Source: JANWKQ01 sp964624635 | GTDB lineage: Bacteria; Bacteroidota; Bacteroidia; CAIKAF01 | Assembly: GCA_964624635.1 (NCBI GenBank) | Contig: CAZUXM010000080.1 | Coordinates: forward strand, 1 to 11,590 | Direction: 5' to 3' | DNA length: 11,590 nt | Shown: positions 1 to 6,535 of the stretch, piece by piece | Layout of the letters: each line of letters opens with the position of its first letter | How positions within the stretch are numbered: position 1 is the stretch's first letter | Translations under genes and position numbers: made by a program | The notes under the pieces: generated by a model | Told to the model about the DNA's origin: nothing | What the model saw: only the letters and a program-made list of their open reading frames with translations | Databases searched by the model: none

Positions 1-2
1 TA

Positions 3-497
3 TCATCATACCTGTTATATGACAAAGGTTTGAAAACACAAAACATGCTTCATGCCATTAAATATAAGGGTCAAAAAACATTGGCTACCCGTTTAGGTGA
101 ATTATATGGATATGATTTGAGAGATCATATTCCTCAAAAACCGGACTGTATTATTCCTGTACCCTTGCACAAAAGAAAGTTGAGAGAAAGGGGATATAAC
201 CAAAGTGAACTCTGGGCAGAAGGATTAGCAGGGGCTATAGGTACTGAAGTAGATACAACCTCCCTTATCAGAACGCAATATACTAGTACCCAAACCAAAA
301 AATCGAGGGCCGACCGAATCTCGAATGTTGAATCAGCCTTTAAAATAACAGACCCCAAAAACATCAAGGGTAAACATATACTCCTTGTTGATGATGTAAT
401 TACTACCGGGGCTACCCTTGAAGCCTGTGGGTTAAGGCTTTGGAATGCAGGTATTGCCTCCCTTAGTATTGCTACCATTGCCTATGCGGTTAAATAG
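3..497 (+). CDS. comF: ComF family phosphoribosyltransferase-like protein, 3' part (5' end outside window)
   Basis: The reading frame is open from base 3 and reads SSYLLYDKGLKTQNMLHAI, which is the usual ComF sequence before the PRTase core. The TTG at 30 is therefore an internal Leu codon, and the true start, with the N-terminal zinc-ribbon cysteines typical of ComF, lies left of the window. Visible signatures are the LKYKG-like segment IKYKG (near 60-72), the IIPVPLHKRKLRERGYNQSE block (about 150-209) and the PRPP-binding loop VDDVITTGAT (387-416), whose two Asp residues and TTGAT are intact. The fragment ends at a normal TAG, so the C-terminus is complete. ComF proteins are cytosolic and linked to DNA uptake in naturally competent bacteria; in Bacteroidota the gene is widespread and its exact reaction is not settled. 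Family assignment is firm, role in competence here is inferred. The downstream kinase gene is 68 nt away and has its own promoter candidate. Confidence 0.9.
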   Translation, partial: SSYLLYDKGLKTQNMLHAIKYKGQKTLATRLGELYGYDLRDHIPQKPDCIIPVPLHKRKLRERGYNQSELWAEGLAGAIGTEVDTTSLIRTQYTSTQTKKSRADRISNVESAFKITDPKNIKGKHILLVDDVITTGATLEACGLRLWNAGIASLSIATIAYAVK

Positions 498-506
498 ACA
501 CTTACA

Positions 507-537
507 TTAGGTATTTGCAATTATCCCTCTATTTTTG
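507..537 (+). promoter_or_regulatory. Candidate Bacteroidota-type promoter for the PfkB kinase gene
   Basis: TATTTTTG at 530-537 matches the Bacteroidota -7 consensus TAnnTTTG exactly. TTAG at 507-510 is a one-mismatch form of the TTTG -33 element with a 19-nt spacer, which is the expected spacing. A transcript starting a few bases after 537 would have a leader of roughly 20 nt before the ATG at 566. A better -33 match, TTTG at 514-517, has a spacer of only 12 nt and is less likely. The assignment rests on motif match only. Confidence 0.45.
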
Positions 538-565
538 TGCCCGTAAAATTAAATCATAACTACTC

Positions 566-1489
566 ATGAGTCTTTTAGTTGTTGGAACCGTAGCCTTAGA
601 TACCATTGAAACCCCATTTGGAAAAGCAGAAAGAATTATCGGAGGATCAGCTACCCACTTTAGTTTAGCTGCTTCATTTTTTAAGAATGATATAAAACTG
701 GTATCAGTAGTAGGAGAAGATTTCCCAACTCAAGGAATTAAAAATTTTACGGATAGAAAAATTGATATCGAAGGACTACAGGTAAAAAAAGGTGAAAAAT
801 CATTTTTCTGGGAAGGCAGATATCACAATGATATGAATACCCGCGACACCTTAGATACTCAATTGAATGTATTGGCTGATTTTGATCCTATCGTACCGGA
901 AGCATATAGAAATGCAGAATACCTGATGCTGGGAAACCTGATGCCAAAACTTCAAATGAAGGTATTGGACCAAATGGCTAAAAGGCCAAAATTGGTCATG
1001 TTAGATACCATGAATTTCTGGATGGATATTGCATGGGACGATGTATTGGAAGTTTTAAAAAGAGTAGATGTATTAACTGTAAATGATGAAGAAGCACGTC
1101 AGTTATCAAAAGAATATTCTTTGGTAAAAGCGGCTAAAAAAATATTGTCGATGGGGCCTAAGTACCTTATTATCAAAAAGGGAGAGAATGGGGCTTTGTT
1201 ATTTCATGGCAGTGAGGTGTTTTATGCTCCTGCATTACCTTTAGAAGAAGTTTTTGACCCAACTGGAGCGGGTGATAGTTTTGCCGGTGGGTTCATAGGG
1301 CATCTGTCTTCAACGGATGATATCAGCTTTGAGAATATGAAAAGAGCTGTTATCTATGGGTCGGCTATAGCTTCCTTCTGTGTTGAGAAGTTTGGTATTG
1401 ACCGAGTGGTCAACTTATCGAATGAAGAGTTTAAGGGTCGCGTTTCTCAATTTGTAAACCTGGTACAGTTTGATATTTCCTTAAGCTAA
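566..1489 (+). CDS. PfkB-family (ribokinase-like) carbohydrate/nucleoside kinase
   Basis: A 307-residue cytosolic kinase of the PfkB/ribokinase fold, of typical family length. It opens directly with the first beta strand (SLLVVGTVALDTI), which supports the ATG at 566. The substrate-side glycines are in IIGGSATH (residues 24-31), equivalent to PfkB signature 1. NDEEA is at 173-177 and the ATP-site strand IIKKGENGALL at 202-212. Signature 2 is DPTGAGDSFAGGF (231-243), with the GAGD anion hole and the catalytic base Asp237 intact, so the enzyme should be active. The family transfers the ATP gamma-phosphate to a hydroxymethyl group of a sugar, nucleoside or related alcohol; the substrate cannot be told from sequence. 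The gene stands alone between comF and tolC, without sugar transport or catabolic genes, so context gives no substrate hint. Generic annotation as sugar kinase is safe; ribokinase or adenosine kinase would be guesses. Confidence 0.92.
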   Translation: MSLLVVGTVALDTIETPFGKAERIIGGSATHFSLAASFFKNDIKLVSVVGEDFPTQGIKNFTDRKIDIEGLQVKKGEKSFFWEGRYHNDMNTRDTLDTQLNVLADFDPIVPEAYRNAEYLMLGNLMPKLQMKVLDQMAKRPKLVMLDTMNFWMDIAWDDVLEVLKRVDVLTVNDEEARQLSKEYSLVKAAKKILSMGPKYLIIKKGENGALLFHGSEVFYAPALPLEEVFDPTGAGDSFAGGFIGHLSSTDDISFENMKRAVIYGSAIASFCVEKFGIDRVVNLSNEEFKGRVSQFVNLVQFDISLS

Positions 1490-1501
1490 TAATCACACTT
1501 T

Positions 1502-1523
1502 GGGCTTTTTTAACAATAAGCCC
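1502..1523. terminator. Short GGGCTT/AAGCCC inverted repeat after the kinase gene
   Basis: GGGCTT (1502-1507) and AAGCCC (1518-1523) form a 6-bp perfect stem around a 10-nt loop, 12 nt after the kinase stop codon. The T-run is inside the 5' arm and loop and not after the 3' arm, so this is not a canonical intrinsic terminator. It could still mark the end of the kinase transcript, since the next gene appears to start a new unit. Confidence 0.25.
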
Positions 1524-1545
1524 CCTACACCAAACGAATTATCAG

Positions 1546-1563
1546 TAATTTAGCTAGGCTAAA
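1546..1563. promoter_or_regulatory. Palindrome overlapping a possible -7 element just upstream of the tolC-like gene
   Basis: TTTAGC (1549-1554), TAG (1555-1557) and GCTAAA (1558-1563) form a perfect 6-bp inverted repeat with a 3-nt centre, ending 12 nt before the ATG at 1576. TAATTTAG at 1546-1553 is one mismatch from the TAnnTTTG -7 motif and overlaps the left arm. There is no convincing -33 element at the right distance. The arrangement would fit an operator over a promoter, or a hairpin in the mRNA leader; neither can be decided from sequence. Confidence 0.3.
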
Positions 1564-1575
1564 AAAATCACTCAA

Positions 1576-2931
1576 ATGGTTAGATACTTCATACCATTTA
1601 TCATCCTCCTGGCTTTATCAACTAACTCTTTTGCGCAAAATGATAAAACATGGACCATCAATGATTGTTTAAATCATGCCAAAGAGCATAACATAACAGT
1701 TAAACAGCTTGAGTTAAATATCCAATCATCCAAAGCACAAACTACCATGGCTTGGGCAGCACTGGCGCCTACTGCTAACGGATCTGCCAGTCACCAATGG
1801 AATTATGGATTAAGTTTCGATAATAATTCAGGAATCCTTCAAAATCAACAATACCAAAATTCATTCTATGCAGTGCAATTCAACTGGGTATTATTTAATG
1901 GTTTAAATAATTATTATACCATTATGGCTCGTCAATACGGGCAAAAAGCTGCAATCTATGATTTTAATCAGGCAGTAAATGATATACAATTAAATATTGC
2001 ACAATTGTTTCTTCAATTATTATTTGCTGAAGAACGTCTTGAAATTGTAAAACAACAGGTAGCTGCTATGCAAACTCAGGTAGAAAGATCACAACTTCTA
2101 TTTGAAGTAGGCACGATTACCAAAGGCGACTACCTTTCGGCTCAATCATCATTAGCCACCTTACAGGTAAATCAGGCGAATGCCGAAAATGCAGTAGCTT
2201 CTTCAAAACTTTCATTGATTCAAGCATTAAATCTTGATCAAATGGATATTAAAATTGAAGCCCCAGATTTCTCTAAAGTAAATATTACTGAGTTTAAAGA
2301 AGAAAGTTCTTTAGATGGAATATTTGCCTATGCATTAAAAAATACACCATCGATACTTAGCAAAGAAGCTATGGTATGGCAATTTAAAAGAAGTTTAGCG
2401 GCTGCTCGTGGTAATTATTATCCATCTTTAAGTTTTAGTGCAACCTTATCTACTACATTTTCTGAATTAAGGAAAGAAGTTCCCTGGGATCCTAACAGCC
2501 CTACAATTCCATATACCAATCAAATGGAACAAAACTTTGGCCAACAAGTAGGATTCAGGTTAACCATACCGATTTTTAATGGATTAAACGTTCGGGGAAA
2601 TGTTAAGTTGGCTAAAATTCAATGGATGAATTCAAAACTTGATCTAGAAAACGAACAATATAAATTAAAAAACACCATACAAAAAGCGTATACGGATGCA
2701 AAAGCAGCCTATAAAACATACTCCGCCAATAAATTGAATTTGGATGCTTTAGAAGAAAATTACAATTATGCTAAGGATAAGTTTGATGCTGGTATTATGA
2801 ATACCGTTGATTTTAATGATGCCGCCAATAAATATTTTAATGCTAAAACCGAATCGTTATTAGCTCAATACGATTACATACTTAAAACCAAAGTACTTGA
2901 TTTTTATCAGGGTAAAAAACTGGAATTCTAA
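1576..2931 (+). CDS. TolC family outer-membrane efflux protein
   Basis: A 451-residue outer-membrane channel subunit of the TolC/OEP family, expected to form a trimeric barrel with a periplasmic helical tunnel. Residues 1-20 (MVRYFIPFIILLALSTNSFA) are a clear signal peptide with cleavage before Gln21. The internal duplication typical of OEP is visible. The first half carries the strand FNWVLFNGLNNY (102-113) and the helix turn LFEVGTITKGDYLSAQ (175-190). The second carries LTIPIFNGLNVRG (329-341) and KFDAGIMNTVDFNDAANKY (402-420). The proline-bounded turn SPTIPYTNQ lies at 308-316. Length is normal for Bacteroidota members. The adaptor gene starts 2 nt after its stop codon, so the two are co-transcribed and should work as one efflux or secretion conduit. 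The substrate is unknown and no pump gene lies in the window. Confidence 0.95.
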   Translation: MVRYFIPFIILLALSTNSFAQNDKTWTINDCLNHAKEHNITVKQLELNIQSSKAQTTMAWAALAPTANGSASHQWNYGLSFDNNSGILQNQQYQNSFYAVQFNWVLFNGLNNYYTIMARQYGQKAAIYDFNQAVNDIQLNIAQLFLQLLFAEERLEIVKQQVAAMQTQVERSQLLFEVGTITKGDYLSAQSSLATLQVNQANAENAVASSKLSLIQALNLDQMDIKIEAPDFSKVNITEFKEESSLDGIFAYALKNTPSILSKEAMVWQFKRSLAAARGNYYPSLSFSATLSTTFSELRKEVPWDPNSPTIPYTNQMEQNFGQQVGFRLTIPIFNGLNVRGNVKLAKIQWMNSKLDLENEQYKLKNTIQKAYTDAKAAYKTYSANKLNLDALEENYNYAKDKFDAGIMNTVDFNDAANKYFNAKTESLLAQYDYILKTKVLDFYQGKKLEF

Positions 2932-2933
2932 CA

Positions 2934-4220
2934 ATGAAAAAACTTGTTTATACTTTATTTATTGCTATATCTTTTTCAAGCCTTGCTACACTTACTTCAT
3001 GTGGTGGTCGTGGAGGAGGAAGTAATAAAGTAACCATTGATACTGTTGCTACACGTAACATCATTGAAACCGTTTCTGCTTCGGGAAAAATTCAACCTGA
3101 AACAGAAGTAAAAATTGCCTCCGATGTTTCAGGAGAAATTGTTGAATTATATGTGGAAGAAGGTGACTCAGTAAAAAAAGGGCAATTATTAATTGAGATT
3201 AATCCTGATGTATACCAAAGTGAATATGAAAGAATGCAGGCCACTTTAAGCCAAACAAAAGCAAACCTGGCTTCTGCTGAGGCACGTAAATCACAACAGG
3301 AAGCACAACTCTTGCAGGCACAGCTTACTTACGACATGAACAAAAAACTGCATGATAAAAAAGCTATTTCCGATAATGAATGGAACCAGATCAATACCAA
3401 TTTCGAAATAGCTAAATCAAATTTACAAGCCGCCGAAAAAGAAGTAACAGCTATGAATTATAGCGTACAAAGTGTAGCTGCTTCATTAAAAGCTGCACGA
3501 ACCAATTTATCAAGAACACGTATCTATTCACCTATGAGTGGAATTGTTTCGATGTTGAACGTAAAAAAAGGAGAACGTGTTGTAGGAACCGCAACGATGG
3601 CTGGTACCGAAATGATGCGCATTGCTGACTTAGCTATCATGGAAGTAAATGTAGAAGTAAATGAAAATGACATTGTAAAAGTTGATTTAGGTGATACTAC
3701 TTTGGTAGAAGTAGATGCCTACTTAAACAGAAAATTTAAAGGTGTGGTAACTTCCATTGCTAATTCACCCAAAACATCAACAGCCACTATCAGCACTGAT
3801 GAGGTGACTAATTTTGAGGTAAAGATTCGTATTTTAAATTCATCTTATCAGGATTTGTTAACCAAAAACTCCGGTTCACCATTCCGTCCGGGTATGTCAG
3901 CTACTGTTGATATCATTACAGGAAACATTAACAACGCTATTTCTGTACCTATTCAATCAGTAACAGCTAAAAAAGATACTTTATCCGGAAGCGGTAATGA
4001 TTTTAAAGAGTATGTATTTGTAGTTGAGGACAAAAAAGTAAAAATGATATTGGTTACTACAGGTATTCAGGATAATAAATACATTCAGATTTTGTCAGGA
4101 GTTTCTGCCGGACAAATGGTGGTTGAAGGTCCTTACGAAGCTATCTCAAGAAAACTGGAAGATGGGTCGACAGTAAAAGTAGTGGATAAGAAATCACTAT
4201 ATGGAGGAGACAAAAAATAA
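2934..4220 (+). CDS. HlyD/MacA-like periplasmic adaptor lipoprotein of a tripartite efflux system
   Basis: A 428-residue membrane-fusion (adaptor) protein. It starts MKKLVYTLFI and has a lipobox LTSC with Cys23, followed by a Gly-rich linker GGRGGG, so it is probably a lipoprotein anchored in a membrane. Domains in order: first half of the biotinyl-lipoyl fold (about 55-92, IASDVSGEIVELYVEEGDSV), an alpha-helical coiled-coil hairpin rich in Ala, Gln and Glu (about 93-190), the second lipoyl half (SPMSGIVSMLNVKKGERV, 199-216), a beta-barrel (about 234-330, with FRPGMSATV at 317-325) and a membrane-proximal domain (about 335-420). Such adaptors link an inner-membrane ABC or RND pump to TolC. 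The hairpin length and lipoprotein form fit MacA-type partners of MacB-like ABC transporters as well as RND adaptors. The tolC-like gene ends 2 nt upstream; tsaB overlaps the 3' end by 20 nt. Confidence 0.94.
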   Translation: MKKLVYTLFIAISFSSLATLTSCGGRGGGSNKVTIDTVATRNIIETVSASGKIQPETEVKIASDVSGEIVELYVEEGDSVKKGQLLIEINPDVYQSEYERMQATLSQTKANLASAEARKSQQEAQLLQAQLTYDMNKKLHDKKAISDNEWNQINTNFEIAKSNLQAAEKEVTAMNYSVQSVAASLKAARTNLSRTRIYSPMSGIVSMLNVKKGERVVGTATMAGTEMMRIADLAIMEVNVEVNENDIVKVDLGDTTLVEVDAYLNRKFKGVVTSIANSPKTSTATISTDEVTNFEVKIRILNSSYQDLLTKNSGSPFRPGMSATVDIITGNINNAISVPIQSVTAKKDTLSGSGNDFKEYVFVVEDKKVKMILVTTGIQDNKYIQILSGVSAGQMVVEGPYEAISRKLEDGSTVKVVDKKSLYGGDKK

Positions 4221-4893
4221 TTATATCCTCTGTATTGAAACAGCTACGGAAGTATGTTCTGTGGCTATATCCCAATCAGGAATTTGTCTGGCCGTAAAAA
4301 GCATCAATGAACAAGGAATACATGGTACTCAATTAACCCCAATGATTGAATCCATACTGAAAGAAAACAATCTCACTATGAAGGATCTTTCTGCAGTTGC
4401 CTATAGTTCCGGACCAGGGTCATATACAGGTTTACGAATTGGACTATCAGTAGCCAAAGGAATTTGTTTTGGTAACGAAATACCCCTCCTATCTATTCCT
4501 ACCCTGCAACACCTCAGTAATATGAATAGTCATGCAGGATCATTGAGTTTCCCTATGATTGATGCACGCAGAATGGAGGTATATGCAGCATTGGTTGATG
4601 ATTCAAATAATTTTATAATGAACCCTTTTGCATGTATCCTGGATGAATACAATTGGAACAATTTACCTTCTGATAAATCCATTTACTGTATTGGGAATGC
4701 CAACAAAAAAGCCAAAGAAATTTTATCCATATACCCACATTTTCAATTTATCGATACCCCTATCTCCGCTTCTACTATGTGCAATATAGCTGAAAAAAAA
4801 TGGGATACGGGCTCTTTTGCCGATACAGCCTATGAGGTTCCATTTTATCTAAAAGAAGCCAATGTAAGTCCTTCAAAAAAGAAATTACTGTAA
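4201..4893 (+). CDS. tsaB: tRNA threonylcarbamoyladenosine biosynthesis protein TsaB
   Basis: A 230-residue ASKHA-fold protein that serves as the scaffold and dimerisation partner of TsaD in making t6A at position 37 of tRNAs reading ANN codons. It acts in the cytosol with TsaD and TsaE, on threonylcarbamoyl-AMP made by TsaC. The N-terminal strand ILCIETATEVCSVAIS (9-24), the HGTQLTPMIESIL segment (41-53), the signature SSGPGSYTGLRIGLSVAKG (69-87) and DARRMEVYAA (121-130) are all typical of TsaB. Length is normal. The ATG at 4201 is the only sensible start, since the conserved first strand begins nine codons later and the next Met is near residue 48. It lies inside the adaptor gene, overlapping by 20 nt in the +1 frame, with no Shine-Dalgarno sequence, so expression is probably coupled to the efflux operon. 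TsaB has no link to efflux; its place here is likely operon packing. Confidence 0.95.
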   Translation: MEETKNNYILCIETATEVCSVAISQSGICLAVKSINEQGIHGTQLTPMIESILKENNLTMKDLSAVAYSSGPGSYTGLRIGLSVAKGICFGNEIPLLSIPTLQHLSNMNSHAGSLSFPMIDARRMEVYAALVDDSNNFIMNPFACILDEYNWNNLPSDKSIYCIGNANKKAKEILSIYPHFQFIDTPISASTMCNIAEKKWDTGSFADTAYEVPFYLKEANVSPSKKKLL

Positions 4894-4922
4894 TCATTTT
4901 TCTTTGTACTTTAGAAGTATAA

Positions 4923-5492
4923 ATGAGCCCTTTCGAGTATATCACCATTTTAGTTAGTATTATTCTTGGTTTGGGAGTTACCCAGATTATTACCGGCATA
5001 GCACATTTTGTTCATACAGGAAATAAAGTAAGAATCTATTGGCCTCATTTGCTGATGATTATTCTCGTCTTCTTTTTCCATCTACAAGAGTGGTGGGTAT
5101 TCTATGAATATAAAAATATTGAGTCGTGGAAAATGACCACATTTATATTTGTATTACTTTATCCAATCAGTTTATTTGTGCAAGCTCGGCTGCTATTTCC
5201 ATTCGATAATTTTGAAGAAGAAACCGATCTTAAACATTTTTACTACGATAATTACAGATATTACTTTGGTAACATCAGTATACAAGTAATATTATCACTT
5301 ATTGACAACTTGTGGTTACGGGGCATGGCCATTCAGGAACAGTTTGTACAGCTCATATTAATCATCATCACAATGGTGATTGTTATTGGAAAAATAAAAA
5401 ATGAATGGGTTCATAAGATACTAATGATAATACTTACTTTATCAGTAATTATTGGCATTGTACTTAACAATGATGTTTTGAAGATAGAATAG
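4923..5492 (+). CDS. Multi-pass membrane protein of unknown function
   Basis: A 189-residue, strongly hydrophobic protein that I cannot assign to a named family. It starts MSPFEYITILVSIILGLGVTQ, a pattern I have seen at the start of small hypothetical membrane proteins in several phyla. About six membrane segments can be drawn: 6-29, 41-61, 71-92, 115-135, 139-157 and 164-182. The longest hydrophilic stretch, about residues 93-114 (FDNFEEETDLKHFYYDNYRYY), is acidic and Tyr-rich. A Trp-rich aromatic patch HLQEWWVFYEY (53-63) ends the second segment. No enzyme motif or ligand-binding pattern is visible. The start is 29 nt after tsaB and may share its transcript; weak -7-like strings in the gap (TTTCTTTG, TACTTTAG) each have one mismatch and no -33 partner. 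The stop lies 3 nt from that of convergent gldA. Coding status is well supported by length and composition; function is open. Confidence 0.8.
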   Translation: MSPFEYITILVSIILGLGVTQIITGIAHFVHTGNKVRIYWPHLLMIILVFFFHLQEWWVFYEYKNIESWKMTTFIFVLLYPISLFVQARLLFPFDNFEEETDLKHFYYDNYRYYFGNISIQVILSLIDNLWLRGMAIQEQFVQLILIIITMVIVIGKIKNEWVHKILMIILTLSVIIGIVLNNDVLKIE

Positions 5493-5495
5493 AAT

Positions 5496-6413
5496 TTATT
5501 TTTTTCTGGTTACTTTATGGAAAACCTCTTCCAATGAAGTCTCTGATTTTTTCATGGTGAGTATCGTAATATCTTTACTTACCGCCCATCTGGATAATCC
5601 GGGCCGAATATCATCTCCTTTTTTTGCTTCAATTAACCAGAACCCGTTGCCTGAATCTTTCACATTAGTAACTCCTGACACTGATTTTAATACCTCCAAT
5701 GCAACAGGTTTATCAAACTCCACTTCAAAATAATGAAACTCATCCCCCATCACTTCTTCAATGTTAGCAACATCTTTATCAGTAGCAATAGTACCACGAT
5801 TAATAATAATTACCCTTTGACATACCGCTTCCACCTCTTGCATAATATGGGTACTTAGCATCACTGTTTTTTCTTTACCGATGTCTTTTATAAGATTGCG
5901 TATATCAATTAGCTGATTTGGATCTAAACCACTGGTGGGTTCATCCAGTATCAATACTTTAGGATCATGAATCAATGCTTGAGCTAATCCAACACGCTGT
6001 TTATATCCTTTTGAAAGGGTTTTAATCTTTTTCTTTTGTTCCAGACCCAAACCTGTCATTTCAATCATTTTGTCGACCAACGCAGTTTTATTTCCACTTA
6101 CTTTATGCATTCCGGCAACAAAACGTAAATATTCTTTTACGTACATATCACCATACAATGGGTTACTTTCAGGTAAATATCCCACGAGTTTTCTCACTTC
6201 CATCGATTGGGTAACAATATCCAAACCACAAACTTTTGCATTTCCGGAAGTTTGTGGAATATATCCGGTAAGAATTTTCATCATGGTAGATTTTCCTGCA
6301 CCATTAGGTCCTAAAAATCCCACGATTTCTCCGGTTTCTACTTTAAATGAGATATTGTCCAGCGCTTTTTGCGTTCCGTATAATTTGGTAATATTTTTTA
6401 CTTCTATTGACAT
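5496..6413 (-). CDS. gldA: GldA-type ABC transporter ATP-binding subunit (gliding motility-associated)
   Basis: A 305-residue ABC ATPase, read from the ATG at 6413. The frame extends to 6458, but MSIEVKNITKLYG is the standard GldA beginning, and the 15 extra residues look non-coding. Walker A is GPNGAGKST (35-43), the GYLPESNPLY region (78-87) is the Q-loop position with Glu in place of Gln, the signature is LSKGYKQR (133-140), Walker B is VLILDEP (153-159) and the switch His is in LSTHIMQEV (186-194). All catalytic residues are present. A C-terminal extension of about 85 residues after the nucleotide-binding domain ends with TSLEEVFHKVTRKK, as in GldA proteins. In Flavobacterium johnsoniae GldA works with membrane subunits GldF and GldG and is needed for gliding. 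GldA-like ATPases also occur in non-gliders, so gliding itself is not proved. No gldF or gldG is present here. Confidence 0.88.
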   Translation of the reverse strand: MSIEVKNITKLYGTQKALDNISFKVETGEIVGFLGPNGAGKSTMMKILTGYIPQTSGNAKVCGLDIVTQSMEVRKLVGYLPESNPLYGDMYVKEYLRFVAGMHKVSGNKTALVDKMIEMTGLGLEQKKKIKTLSKGYKQRVGLAQALIHDPKVLILDEPTSGLDPNQLIDIRNLIKDIGKEKTVMLSTHIMQEVEAVCQRVIIINRGTIATDKDVANIEEVMGDEFHYFEVEFDKPVALEVLKSVSGVTNVKDSGNGFWLIEAKKGDDIRPGLSRWAVSKDITILTMKKSETSLEEVFHKVTRKK

Positions 6414-6535
6414 CGTATAATTTTTGCCTGAATTTTTGTCAAAGAGAAGAGTTATCAACCCTTTGTTACATTCACTACAAAGAAACGAAAATTATACCAT
6501 TACATTATTTACATTTATCCCGTATTATCAGCAAA
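6414..6535. promoter_or_regulatory. Divergent intergenic region between gldA and rarA
   Basis: This 122-nt AT-rich gap separates two divergent start codons and must carry both promoters. No exact TAnnTTTG with a correctly spaced -33 element is visible on either strand. One-mismatch candidates are TACATTTA at 6510-6517 for rarA, and TCTCTTTG (reverse complement of 6438-6445) for gldA. The region holds no open frame with recognisable protein similarity. Location of regulatory signals is inferred from gene layout only. Confidence 0.35.

Noticed and set aside
30..32. TTG at 30 as the start of the comF gene
   Set aside because: The frame is open to base 3 and the residues before it (SSYLLYDKG) belong to the conserved ComF sequence, so the gene is cut by the window edge and TTG is an internal Leu codon.
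4775..4999. Antisense 74-codon frame over the tsaB end and the membrane protein start
   Set aside because: It lies opposite two well-supported coding regions, has no recognisable similarity and no start signals; a shadow frame.
6070..6420. Plus-strand 116-codon frame opposite gldA
   Set aside because: It is the complement of a conserved ABC ATPase and its translation resembles no known protein.
6414..6458. Upstream start of gldA at 6458
   Set aside because: It would add 15 residues that do not fit the family. MSIEVKNITKLYG from 6413 is the standard beginning.
6452..6460. TTATCAACC as a DnaA box near rarA
   Set aside because: It differs from TTATNCACA at key positions, stands alone, and no replication-origin features surround it.
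6407..6535. Upstream start of rarA at 6407
   Set aside because: The extra 43 codons overlap the gldA start and show no RarA similarity; the conserved N-terminus begins just after the ATG at 6536.
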